The notes under the pieces are model-generated. The model ran no database searches, had not been told where the DNA came from, and saw only the letters and a program-made list of their open reading frames with translations. 64,000 nucleotides of DNA from Candidula unifasciata (taxonomy: Eukaryota > Mollusca > Gastropoda > Stylommatophora > Geomitridae), in the NCBI GenBank assembly GCA_905116865.2, contig CAJHNH020007601.1, positions 330,450-394,449 on the forward strand, read 5' to 3'. Made by a program: the position numbers and the translations under genes. Shown here one piece after another: positions 36,254 to 50,200 of this stretch (position 1 is its first letter; each line of letters begins with the position of its first letter).

Positions 36254-38210
36254 CGCACACACACACATCTATATTAATAAAAATGGTAATTTTCCATGTC
36301 TGTTAACTATAGACTCCTTAACTACTGAGCCGATTGCTTTCAAATTTTCACACAATGTTGCCTTTGACTCAAAGCATGTTTTTTGTCATAAAATTGCACA
36401 AAGCACGAATGATGTAGCTCCAGCAATGAAATCATTATTTGTTTCGTTGCCGGCCCGGATTTGTTTTTAGTTGATTGACCATTTATTTTTGATTGCTTAG
36501 CAGGGCTGCCAATAATAATTGAACTTTGCATTATTATATAATTTCATTTCCACCAACTATTTGAGTCTTTGGTAGCGTAGTTGTAAATATTCTGCCTATC
36601 ATGCGGGTGACCCGTGTTCGATGCCCCGCTAGGTAATATAATTTTTTTTGGAGCCCTTAACTGGGCGACTGGCATGTTGTGTTGTGGTTTATGGCTAGGT
36701 TGCGATATCTATGCCTTTTTTCGGTTTTGGGGCTTACTGCTAGCCTGTTATAGCGGCGATGTGATGCTCAATGATAATGTCACAGGTAATCTTCGTTCGC
36801 CCTTGAGAGGGCCGTTGGCATGCTGTGTTGTGGTTTACAGATAGGTTGCGCTGTCTGACCCAAACACTTTAGCCTTTGGTAGTATAGTTGTAAGTATTCC
36901 ACCCTTTATGCGGGTGACTGGTGTTCGATTCCCTGCTAAGTGATAATTGTTCTTTTTACCTTAAAAGGGTGGTTGCCAAGTTGTGTTGTGGTTTACATCC
37001 AGGCTGCGTTATCTGCGCCGTTTTTCGGTTTTAGGGTTTACAGCTAGCCTGTGATAACCGCGACATGATGCTCAATGATCATGTTACGGGTAATTTTCGT
37101 TCGCCCTTGAGAGGGCTGTTGGCGCTTTGTGTTGTGGTTTACAGCTAGGTTGTGATATATGACCCAAACTCTTAAGCCTTCGGTAGTATAGTTGTAAGTA
37201 TGCCACCCTTCACGCGGGTGACTGGTGTTCGATTCCCCGCTGGGTGATAATTGTTCTTTTTCCCTTAAAAGGGTGGTTGCCACGTTGTGTTGTGGTTTAC
37301 ATCTAGGCTGTGATATCTGCACCTTTCGTCCAAAGACATCCGATTTCAGTAAAGTCCCGATTAGCCTCCCCGGTCGCGCTTTACTCGATCAAGAACTATT
37401 CAGCAATGACAGAAACTGTTAACTAAGACGGCTTACAGTCCAGTTTAGTTTGGGTGGACACGGATGCCAAGGTCAGTTAAAAATAATTCCTTCAGAGAGG
37501 GAGAGATGACAGGTGCGGGGTATTTTTCTTCGCTCTTTGTGAGTATAGTGTACTTTTTACTGTGGGTTCCATCACTGGTTAGATGATGAAGTTTTTTTCC
37601 CCATGTCGGGGGCAAAATTAAACTAAACAGTCCCTGGCGACAGCATGCGGCGCTAACACCTCTGGCTACACCGACCTACACAGACTGTAGTGACAGTTAT
37701 TGTTGTTGTTGTGATGGTAGTGGTAGCAGTAGTACTGGTACTGGATGGGTGATGTGGTAGCTGTTACACTGGCCACATTTACTTCTCAGTACAAATTAAT
37801 GCTACCCATTTTAGTCTGTGTGGACACGAATGCCAAGCTCAATTTAGTTACAATATTTCGTCAGATGATGACTTTTCCATCCTTCGGAGAGGATGATATG
37901 ATTAGTGGGAGGGGGCGAGGGTAAGGGGGTTAATGCCAGACACTGTTAACTGAGAGAGCTTAAAAAATTATTTCAAAGTTCTCATTTCTTAACTATTTCT
38001 ATTTTAAAATTTCACCAGGTGATGATTTTTCAATCCTTCAGAGAGCGAGATATGAGAGGTGGGGGGGGGGGGGGTGGTTATGCCAGACACAGTTAGCTGA
38101 GAGAGTTTAGAACATTATTTTACAGTTCTCATTTCTTAACTATTTCTATTTTAATAATTTCCGCCAGGGGTGATTTTTTAATACTTCGGAGAGGGAGATA
38201 TGACTGGGTC

Positions 38211-38251
<41 letters not shown>

Positions 38252-41200
38252 ATGACAGACACTGTTAGCTAAGAGCTATTTTTTTTTTTTTTTTAAATTT
38301 TACCATTCTGGGCCACAGCAACACGTGGCTGGGTTCAGCTAGTACTTTATATAACACTCAGTTTGCCCGTATTTCTATAGCTTGTGTTCCTAGATAATAA
38401 ATGAATCACAGTAGTCCTAACTGACACTGAAGAATATTATATTTTCACTAATATTTATTCTTGACTCTGTCAGTGACTGAAACAGGTTTACTTTATACTT
38501 TCTTTGTAATAAGTATGAATATGCTCAGTGTGACATGTACATTAGCTGAAAACCCCCAAACTTTATATGTTCAGTCTGTCCCAAATTTTATATTTCTGGT
38601 GACAGTTAATCATTTCCTCTCCTGGATTTCCTCTGGGTAATTAAATATATTAAACTGAGTATATGGTGGGCTAGCAAAACCGTCACCACATGGCTGCACA
38701 TGTGGGCATCATATCCCCACAATCAAGGCCCATGATTTTATTAATGTTTGGAACATAACTTCATTACATTTCATTAAAATAAATATCAGTATTCAAGTCT
38801 ATTTTATAAACATGAAAACACACTGAAAAACATGTAATATAGGCATTAAATATATTGGAATGGTTTACCAGCTTCCTAACTGAGATAGCTAAATATTCAC
38901 AAAGAACTATATTCAATCATACCTGATAAAATTCCAGCAATTTGCAAAAAGGACTCGCACAGCTAGGATTACTTTCTAGTGCAGCTCTTAGTTGGTGGTA
39001 TTGCTGGCAGCAATCTGAATTGAATACGATACTCCTCACTGTATTTTTCTTTTCCCTCATCTCAGTTAGCATAGTTTAGCCCCTCCCCTCAAACTCTTTC
39101 CTTGAGGAGAGCCTTTAAGATCCACCCCTGAAAGTTCCTTCAGACTACCAATATCTTTCCCTGTGGATGTCACTCACTTAACTGCCCACCTACTGATCAA
39201 ACTTTCTAAATGTTCACAGTTAGTTAGTCGACAGATTATCATCATCACACATTGAACATTTCAGTCCATAAGGTTTCAAATCCCCTCTTCAGTATCTCCC
39301 TCAGCGTGTAGTGGCTTATGACACCAGTTCTGTTTCGGTTTACTATTCTTCTTTAGGCCCCTGTGTAGCACTCTTGCCTGGCTTCACCCCTATAAATATT
39401 ATGTTCGTGTAGTCTCATCAAGTGTTGCAGATTCACAATCATTATTTGATTTGTTTAGTTGAGTTGCCAAACTGAGGGCATTCAGAATATTAGCCCTATC
39501 CATTGCTAGTCCATTTCTATCACTTGCAAGTCTGTCACTTGTTCATTGCCCTTTACATGAGAATGCCCCGGAACAAATATGAAACTGAATTTGGTCAGCC
39601 CAGATCTATTCAGGGACTTCACTCACTGTCTTCTTATGCAACCCTCCTCGATCTTCCTGAGCATATTTATTGAGTCGCCGAGGAAGCATGCCCAGGTGAA
39701 AGTCTGTTTTTCTAGCCAGGCTGTTGCTCTAGTTGCTGCCATGACCTCCACAGTCAAACTGCTTGTCGTCAAGGTGAAGACACCACAGTCTTGGTTGACA
39801 GTTCTCCCTCCGACCTGAGCAGTAAATGTAAATGCCCACTAGCTCCTGACATTTTCAAATGACAGATCCATCTGTGTAGATGATCACACCGCCCTCAGAA
39901 AAATCCTCACACATCAAGGCCTGCATTTCTGCCTCGACCACTACTGGTCTCACTACCTGCACACATAAAAATACTTATAAGTAACATTAACCTATGATAC
40001 AATGCATATAAGAGTTAGTGTTATTTTGTATTTGTTTATTTATGACTTTATTATTGAATCACCCCACCAGGATCAGAAGCTGAAAGAGTCTTTGATGATT
40101 GGACAGATGGATGTGCCTCTAGAGGATAAAATGATAACAGTTGTATATGGCACTGATATGGTCAATATGGAATTTGTCCACTTTGTCTGTGCACACAAAG
40201 AAATAGCTCAGGTGAGAGTGTTGACTGAAATGCCTAAAATTGGTAGTCATGCATGCCCTCCCTCAGACACGCACCATTGTCACTTGGTTAGATATAATCT
40301 TATACACACCTCCTTTGCACGACGCCTCTTTTTTCCTGTGCTTGCATTTTGTGTGATTGAGTGATAGAGCTTGCAAAGGAAACAACAAGTTTCTGGGCTA
40401 TCCTCCGAATAACGGTCCCAAATTATCGAGGCCGAAAATATATCCTAACAGGACCTTAGTCACATGTCACTTGCGGCAGATTTCCGGTGGCTACACAGCA
40501 TACCGTGAAAAAGCTTCTGCCGAGTTAGTCACTGCCAAGAGTATCTCCTGCGCCGCTACGCACAGTGTGGAGCGGGGCTAAACTAGATGGCTGGGGCTCA
40601 GGAGCAGCAGCTACCACATCTTTTTCATTTTATTTGCTCGTGAGTCCCAGCCATCTAGTTAAACCCCAGTCGGCGCCGCTTTGCGCGGCGTGGGAGATAC
40701 TCTTGGCAGTATGCTGTGTAGTCGCCGGAAAGAGTCCGCAATTTACATGTGACTGAGGTCCTGTTAGGGTATATTTTTGGCCTCGATAATTTGAGACGGT
40801 TAATCGGAGGATAGCCAGTTTCTGAAATACTGCAAAATTGATTTTAAATTTTGTTTTTTTTTGACTGCATAGTCCAGCGTCATACTGAATGCTGAATTAA
40901 AAATCAACGTCACAGCACTTGGGTCTTTCCTACAAGCACTCTGTCCTCAACTTCGGCAGCAGAGTTATGTTTTTGCTGGTACCAGTAAGAGAGAGTGTTG
41001 AGCCTTGACCAGATCCACTGCTCACTGCTCACAGCACCATTGACCCCAGACTGTGATGATCTGTTTGTGCTTCCACAGTGTTCTCTCACTCCCAAAGGAC
41101 TCTTACAACATCTAGCTTGTCATCTATTTGTCACCAGGTGGTGGAAAACTGACCCGTTTGTTTTCCAGCGTGTTAGCATCACCTCAAGAAAATATCCAAA

Positions 41201-44200
41201 GTTTCTCAAGCCAGCGGAAGGCTGCAATGACTGCCTTCCACCTTCATTCTAAAACTAGATGTTGTGGTATCATTATGCCAGGATTTTTTGCACTAAGCGA
41301 CTCCATTCGCTTTTGTAACTAACTCCAGTGCACCTTGTCTCTAAACAAAAGCCATCTGTATCACATAACCTGGGCAGGAATTATCATGAATCATTTATTG
41401 ACATTCTCTTCTCATTCTGCACCACTCGCTGGTCAGCCCCTACACTGCATCATACTTTACAAATGTAATGAATGAATGGAACATTAAAGCTTTCTGAATG
41501 TGGGTAGTTAGTGTAGACAGTGTATTTAGGTGTAAAAAAGATTGAAAGTCATATTTGCTATGCTATGTTTTACTTTCTGATTTAATCATTTATATATTTG
41601 TCAGGAGATAGTAAGTGATATGTTTCTATCTGTGTGACCTGTGCATATTTTGTTTGTTTTGCTTTCTGCAGCCAGGTTGCGGCTGTGGTGTAGTGGCTAG
41701 ACACTTGCCTGTGGGTCAGGGTTCGGGTCCTGGTTTAAAAAAAATATGACATTGGCTTCCAGGTCGATCCAGCCTTGAGTGGTACCAGGTAAAATCCTGA
41801 GAAGTAAAGGTGGCTGGCATTATGTTGACCACATCACCCATCGAGTGCCCTTTGGTCTATCTAGGTCTAGCTCTATATGGACAGTACACCTGAAAGTGTG
41901 GAAAAGGGTCCTTTACCTTGCCTCTGCAGCCTGTTCTGTTTTCCTGTGTTGATTGAACTACACATTTCTATGTTGTGTGACAATCCTGTTTGTGTTGTAT
42001 ATGGTAGGCAAAAGAAGTTGTCATTTGTGTGTGTCACATATAGGAAGATTGAGGTTAGAGAAAGAGTTCCACAGAGCAACATCAAAATTAGGACTTTAAC
42101 TGGCAGAAACCTTGGATCGCGTTTTCTCAGGGGGCCTATCCAGAATGTGTCTTTTTAGGTCTTCCAGTTTCAAGGATTGCTATACCTTACACACAAGTAA
42201 GGTTCAGATACCAGTATTGCACACTCCACTTGTTCTTTTGCTTCTTGCTTTGAAATGGCAAGGAGAGCTCTGTAAAGCTTTCCCCATAGGGATGGCGTTT
42301 CTTTACCATGTCAGTTGATCTCACTTTGACAGACACAAGCCCTTTTCAAGTAGCATATGATAGGAAATGAAAAAAAATAAAAATTTGACTTGAGAGATAT
42401 GACTCAGTCTTCCAGAGGATGGCAAAGGAACCCCTCACCCACCCTCCCATTAACCCCCCCCCCCCCCCCAACCCACAATTTAAAATGAGATAATTAAATT
42501 TATTGCGCCATGTTTTATCCCACCTAATTTGGTCTACATTTGTTGTTGGCTGTCTGAGAGCTCATTAGCCTCAGTAGCATCTCCAGGGATCTCGAAAATA
42601 CTATACTTGTGAGCCAGTGGCTTGACCAGTTAATCATAGAAACTCCAACCAAGCAACCAGCTATCCAGCAAGTAAACAGATCTATACATAGCACAGATCA
42701 ACGATGCTTGTAAAATAATATTATCTCCATGTAGTTTTGTAATGATGATTGTCTATGCTTGCTTCTGTATTTTCACTCGAGACCCAATGTGATCATAATC
42801 CTACACAGGTCAGACTTTTCCTCTGACCATCTCCTCTCCTTGCCCAATGTTCTCCCGCATGCATACCTGTCTTATAGTGTCTTCTGCTTGAGCCATCCAC
42901 AATTTCCCCCTTTTCAGCCTCTGTCCCTTACCTGCAGCCAAAGCTCCATACAGAGGGTGCTCTTTGTCTGCAGCTATTCTGAGGTATGAATAAGCCTGCA
43001 GCATCTTTAGCCTATCTGCAGTAGTCGGCAGTGTAAGGATGTTTCACATGCACACAATTGGGGTGTCTCTTGTACATCTCAGGATCACTTACATAGCTTC
43101 ATTCTGTATTCGCTCCAGTTTCTCTAGCTGAATCTTCCAGACAATGAGTAACCCCAATCCATAATCAGTCACTGAGATGATTAAGTGCTGGTAAAATGTG
43201 AACAGCATTTTCTGCTCCATGTCTATTTCTGCCATAATCTTTAGTGCATTAAGGCCCCACCATTTATTTTGAGTCTGGGAACATCTGCTCTAACAAAGAA
43301 CATCACAGGACGGTTGCCTTTTCTGGGTTGATTGCAGCATTCATCTCTATACACCAGTTGATCACCTTATCTACTGTCACCTGGAACTCTTCAGCTATTT
43401 GATTCTGATCTCTCCCCTTCCTATATACGAGAAAATCATCTGCAAATGCCAATATTCTGCCAAGTCCGGGTGTTTCCAGGTATGCAGTCTTGCTCGTAAA
43501 AACATTGAACAGCACAGGTGAAATTACAGATCCCTATGGTTGTCCTGGAGCTATAATACATGATTCAGAGGTCCATGAACCCAGTGGAGAGCTACCCGAC
43601 GATTACAAAATGGCTGCTATCCATTTTACCAACCAAGGACAGACTCCCTTCTCCATAAGCGCTTTCATTCAGATACAGTATCTGACTCTGTTGTAAGCAT
43701 CTTCTAAATCTAGTGCTGCTGCCACCCTTTCCTGTCTGATCTGAAAACCTTTGAAGGTGTCAAAGACAAAAGTGGCTGCATTTTACCATGTGTGTTTCCC
43801 TGACCGTTAACTTCCCAGACCTCCTGGAAGGAACTTTCTCTGTTCCAAAAATTCTTGTAGCTTACCCGGCACTATCTTCTCCAACACTTTACCAAAGGTT
43901 ATGATCCTAAAGCCGCTGAGTGTTGAATGATTCTTGCCAGGCTTAGGAAGTAGAATCAGTAGCTGTGCGTCCACTCTTAGTTAGTTAGTTAGTTAGTTAG
44001 TTAGTTGGGTTATCCTCATTGCACTCCGGACATGTCCATAGGTGCTCAGATCCTCCCCTCAGTATGAACCCCAACGTCCGATGGCTAATAGTACCAGTTC
44101 TATGTTGATTAACAAGTCTTCTGGCGTAGCTGGTGTGCGTCTCGTTTTTTGCTGTGCCGATCTTAATTCCCAAGTCTGCCATTCTGGCGAGTGATGTGGA

Positions 44201-47200
44201 TTCACTGCCACCAAAGTCGTCTATCCTTCCCATTTCTCTGAGGGCATTGATAATATCAGCATGATCCATAGGCTGACCGTCGGTAGTGATAGCGGATCCA
44301 GCCAACCTGTCAGCTCTTTCATTTCCATCGACGCTTGCGTGTCCCGGAACAAAAATAAAGGTGACTCCACGGACAATGGACTTCTGTAATGTCTCTTGTG
44401 GGACTGAAGCTGTCTTAATGCTCTGGTTGAAACAAGCAGTCATCTCCACCAGGTCTGCATCGCTCATGTCTTTTATGTGGTAATATCTAAACCTGTCGAG
44501 CCCGGGTGCAGTGTCTTTCACCCTTTTCAGAAAACGTTTTACATCTCCCACCTGCATGATTTCTTCATAATATTTTATGTTCTTTAAGATGGCTGCCAGA
44601 TCTTCTCTAACTGTTTCTCTTTTATCTCCATCATTGTGGTCTGTCTGTGAAATTAACCTCTCCAGGAAAGCCTTCCCCTTCTCTTTGTCTGTGGTTAACA
44701 GCATACCATCATCTCTATGAATTTTTCCTACTGCACTGGGCCGATCTTTCTTGAGCATCTGACTATGTAGCTTCCGAAACTTTCCCAATGTCTTATCGCT
44801 CCCTAGTCCCATTAATAAAATGTTCCCATTTTGCTTTTTTGTTCTCTACTGCACAACGCTTGAAAAGCTCTATCCTATCTTTCTTATCTCTTTCTGCACA
44901 CTCCAATTCTTCCTGCATACTTAGGGATGTTTATCGCACTGTCTTTAATCGTTTTACTGCAGCTCTCTTTAAGTTCCATGCCTGTTCTACCTCTGATGTC
45001 CACCATGGAGGCTGCACAAAAGTAGATCTGATATTCCTCTTCCATGCCCTCTGTCGGAGGCATCCAAGAAGGTTGTTTGTCTGCTCATAATTGAAAGACC
45101 TACAAGCTTTTAAAGCCTTGACTTTACTGGATTTGGAGATCAATCCCGAACATGGCAGATGATCGCATCCATGATCTCCCAAAACAGTTCATTTGGTATT
45201 CAGTACTGCTGACTGGGTAACAAACGGCAGGTCAATAGCCGTGTCTGGCCTACCATCATTTCTGCAGACAAAATTTGAGTCGACCATGGCATCAACAATG
45301 GAAACTCTCTCTCGATTTTCTCCAGTAATGCCCAATTCATTGTTCCATTCATTGAAATCCCCAAAAATAAGGAACCTGTTGCCAGCGATCTCCTCTAGGT
45401 CTTTTAGCCAGTCCCACTGTTGCTTTGTGACTAATGAACCCACGGCAGCATATATATTTATTGTGTTCCAGCTTAGGCCACCAATCTCCATCTGTATTCC
45501 CTGCACCTCCACAGCATCATGATTCCACCAAATCAGGTCAAGCATCACATGTTTCAATCCCTCCTTCACTAGCAGACATTGCTCATGTCCAGCGGGGTTT
45601 ACATAGCTGACATATCCAGGGCAGTGATATTTGTCTGCATTCAGCTCTTGAAGCATGATTACATCAAAATCATATATCAACCTCTCTAGTATGGGCCCTC
45701 TCTGTCTGGCACTGCGACAGTTCCAAAAGCCCACTCTTACATGATTGAACCCAGCCGTTCTGTTTTTCGCCTAAATCTCCTGGCTCCTGACCTTCTACAT
45801 CTCTGCTTTCTTTTCTCACCATTTCCTCCTTTTCTCTTCACTATCTCTTTGCTGCTCACTGAAGATGACATTAAGCGCAGAGCACGTGCTCTGTAGCTCC
45901 GGCGACAATTCTTATGAAATGAAAAATCCAAATTAAAAATGTATTGTGGCGCAGGAAGTAGCAGGTCACCTAAGAAGAGGCAGTGGATGTCCCTAAGAAG
46001 TCCACATGCCTGGCGCCGTCCCTCCTGGTTACCAGACGTCCACGTTCATGATTGTCTATCCCACAACCATTCAGGCTCTCACCACGTAGATCCACTTTAG
46101 GCTTGGTTTTTTTTAATCGAGATTGTCTCCTTTAGATCCATTGTGTTTTGTTCCGGGACTGCAGGGTCTTGGTTAAGGGGGTCACATTTTGAAGGATGTG
46201 CCTTTTTGGTCACGCACAACGATCTTGACTGTAGAAAGGTTTGCCGGGTCAGAGGACTTACCACCTGAGTGCGCCTTTTTCACCTGTATGGCTAGACCCA
46301 GAGACTCACGAGGGAACAGCTGGTGTGCTTCACTGACCGAGAGTCTTAGCCACTAGTGCCCCGAGTCTTCATGACCCTCGACCCACTTTGAGTATGTTGT
46401 TAGTATGGTTGCAGCTAAAGCCAGTGAGAAATCATGATCTCTGTTCCCACCCACTGCTTTATCTTCAGTGAAACTGATAACACCTCATTCCCCTTCTGTA
46501 TGTGTAGTATCTTGCTTTGCATTTTCCATCAGAGTGACATTACAACCTCCGCTGATATAGACTGAGAAAAGATGACCAGCTGAACTCACCCGCAAGTTCA
46601 CTTTGTTCACCCTGGTTATGTGATTATTTATATTTATACAGATGGCACTGTGTTGAGAGGCAGGCAAAGTGCATGGGGGTTCATAGCAAATGTGAATGGA
46701 CATTGCGTAGTGTGACAAAGCCTGTCATAGGATTTTACAACGTCTATTTTAAGAATGGCAGTTACTTCTTCCTTCCGCTGGCTTGGAAATCAGCTGTACA
46801 CAAATGTCATAATTGTAACTGACTCACAGAGCATGTTGATATATTTGGAGACAGTCATGCTTTATACAGGGTGACACATATCGCTTCAGAGAACCCTTAT
46901 ATTTAGCATCCTTTGAATATTTTATGCAGGTTATGCCAGTGTATTTGGAAGCAAGCAGGCAAATAGACTGGCCCCATCTGCACCACTTGGTGGTGAATTG
47001 ATGTATGACAACCTAGATTTTGTGAGGGCCCTTTGGGATCAAGTGAAAAGTGCAGAGGCACAGATAGATCATTGAGGTCAGAGGAGAATGGCGCTGCAAG
47101 GAGTTGTCAGGGGATCTGGCTAACTCTCAACACTCAAGGGAAAGGGAAAGGCAAGGCAGATATACAGTCAGACAGTTACTGTTGCCACCGGAAACGGAAC

Positions 47201-50200
47201 TTTTCACTTTCTGCTGAAGATGGGGATTGAGAGCACTTATGAGTGTGTCCCGAGTGCTGTGATGCCGATTCTTAATTCAACATTCTGTATTCGATGGCCA
47301 GTATTATTCAGTTGTCTGTTGTCTATTCTGTTTTTCTATGTTGTGAAGTTTGTTCTGGTGTTTTTGTACGATCTGTTATGTTTTTCTACATTGTATGAGT
47401 ATCTAACTTTTCTAGAGTTAAAAGATAAATGTTTAAAAAATAATGCAGACAAAATTATTTTAATACTAGACACAGATAAAACAAAGAATTGCCATATGCA
47501 CTTTAAAAAAACACAGAAAAAAAGAATAATCATTGTTGTGGAAAAATAGAAATGTGGCACAAACAAAAAAATCACTATCCCCATCTACCCGTGTGGGTTC
47601 CGGGGCCCTCTTATAGGGAAAACAAGAATAGACCCACTGCCTACCCAAAAGCATGCTGTAAGAGTCGACTAATTGGGAGCTTCCTTCGAAGTCGGAGTGC
47701 ATCTGCCTGAGAGGCAAGGAACTAGCAGTCTGCATGCCAGTGAGTCAGATCTGTAAAATGGATGCACACGTAACACTCAAGATCTGGAACAGGACTGCAA
47801 TCCAGAAGTTGACGAACAACCAGAACTTTCCGCCACAGTTTACAGCTGGGAAAACGAAGAAGAAGAAGAAGACTATACCCATCAGTAACCCATTCTTTGA
47901 AATCTGTTAGTTGATTATTTTTTTGAAAAAGGCATGGTATCCATTGTCAAAATGTCATTCTTTTTTTTCAGGAATGGGCTGATGAGCTTCTGAAATATTC
48001 AGTGAATCTTCTGGCTTTGAACAGCAGTAGTTTGACATACTTAGATAAGTTGTTTACTCGGTTTAGCTTGATGCTGGACTCTGATGGGAAAGTGTCCATG
48101 AAAAAGTGAGTAGGAAAGTTACATTTTAATGATTAATGAGGGCTATTAAAATTGTGACAGTAGAAATGAAATGCCTTAGAAAAGCTGCAGGTGTTTCAAG
48201 GAAAGACAGAATATGAAATCGTGAAATCAGACGAATGCTAGAATGCCAATCTTACAGGTCATTAAAGAATAACAATGAAGTGGTTTGGACACCTAACAGA
48301 ATGCCCTGGTTCTATCTACCACAGTGAGCCACACTGAAATATTACAATGGGTATAGAGTGAGCGGAAGACCTAGGAAAAGATGAAGTGATGGCATTAAGA
48401 ATGGCCTTACAGAAATGAACATCAATCTTAAAAGTGCTCTTGACAGAGCTTATCAACGAACGTTACATCTCCCCCTGACACTTCGCTGAGGTACAAGGTG
48501 GACGAGAAGAAGAAGAAAAAGGGCTGTCATTTTCTAGGAATCATATGGAGGATGTTGCGGTAAAATGCCAAAAAGAACTCAGTGCTCTCAAGATTATGGC
48601 AGCAGTGGACATGGAACAAAGAATGCTGTTCACAATGTTCCAGCATGTGATCCTGTCAGTGATAGATTATGGGCTTAGAATACTTACCATATCAAAGAGT
48701 CAGCTGGTGAAACTTGAATGCATACAGAATGAAGCTATGTAGGTAATTCTAAAGGACAGGCTTTTGTCGAAAAGGATACACAGGTACCTCAGTGTACTTC
48801 TTCTTCTTCTTCTTTCGTTCCCATGAAATAAATTATCTATATCTGCAAAGCTGTCTCTAGTATGAATTTCACTGTCTTTTGTAATTCACTATGCGGCCCG
48901 TAAAGTTTGACTTCCACAAGTGTCTCTTTTGGCCAAAGGTTTTGCCTGAAAGCGTTGAATCTGGGACAGTCTTGAAGGATGTGATCTGTTGTTTCAGGTG
49001 CCAGTCCACAAGTACACATGACTGATTGGCCAATCTTAAATTTGTTGTACATGTGGCAGCGAAGTCGATAGTGCCCTGTTCTAAGGCAAAGGATAATGAC
49101 TTGCTCTGGTCTGTCCATAATATGGTAATCATCTTGTGCCAGTTTCAGTGGCATTCGGATTGATTTGATCATTCTCTTCTTCTGTTGATAAGAGACTGGA
49201 ATGTCAGGTTGTTCTTCAGTTGCACCTTCCTTAGCTAGTTTATCAGCTCTTTCGTTTCCGGGAACTCCACAGTGGGAAGGTATCCACTGCATTACTAAAT
49301 TACAACGGTTGTCTAGTTCGGATAATAGTGTCCGTATGCTTGGTAATTTTCCAGACTGGAGTGACTGAAGTACTGCTTTTGCATCTGTCAGGAATACCAC
49401 TGGTTGTGAAAAATACCCTGTATTTAGTAGTTTCTCTTCCGCTATATTGATGGCTTGAACTTCTGCATCATAGTTGTGACAGTGCTTTCCTTTTGGTATT
49501 TTGGCTGTATCCCTGGTATTATTAGGATACTTAATGTACACTCCTGCACCTCCGTTTCTGACTGCGCTTTCTGCTGACCCATCTGTGTAAACACGGACCC
49601 AAAGGTTCTGCGGGTATTCATCATCAAGTAGACTGAGGGTGGCTGTTTTGTTCTGCACACTGTTTTGTTCTTCCTTGTCAAATACCCCTTTCACTTCAGT
49701 TTTGATGTGTATCGGAAACTTATACTCCTCTCTCCAGGGGGTCCGTTCTGGGACAGCATTTAAGGATCTATCAGTTGCAGGTAAATCAGTGGTTTGTCTG
49801 CCGAGCCGTTTAGCCTGGTGGATAAAACTACTTCTCTTTAGTCGTCCCAAAGCTAAATTTTGGAATCTTTCATTCATAGGGTGATTGGGCATACTAAGAA
49901 ACTTTTCTGCTTGTAAAAGCATGTTGGTGTCTCTGCGTTCACTCAGTGCTTGGGTCATCCCCATTTTCTCCAGGTGTTGATTTCATACTGCCTGTGGTAA
50001 CTCTGAGTGCTTGGTTTTGCACTTTGTCTAATTCTTGCAATGTGGTTTTTGATGCCGAACTCCATGCTGTTGATCCGTATTCAAGATGTGGTTGAACACT
50101 TTGTTGGTAAACTTTCCTAAGTATTTTCCCGCTAGCACCCCATGTGGTTCCACTTAGTTTTCTCAGAATGGCTACCCTCCTTCTGGCTTTGGTAGCTGCC

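Larger units (their letters stand above)
36268..38342 (+). mobile_element. Helitron B (2,075 bp, non-autonomous)
   Basis: Begins TCTATATTAATAAAAATG after A36,267 and ends CTAG before T38,343. Hairpin near the 3' end: stem GCCAC/GTGGC, about 38,312-38,329. Interior: three tRNA-like units about 305 bp apart and a minisatellite with G-tracts. No Rep/helicase frame. Confidence 0.9.

Noticed and set aside
36174..36470. 98-codon frame starting in the CT/CA repeat
   Set aside because: Low-complexity translation (serine-leucine, then histidine-threonine) running into Helitron sequence.
36567..37251. Cluster of three functional tRNA genes
   Set aside because: They lie inside a Helitron, differ in the anticodon loop and lack sound acceptor stems.
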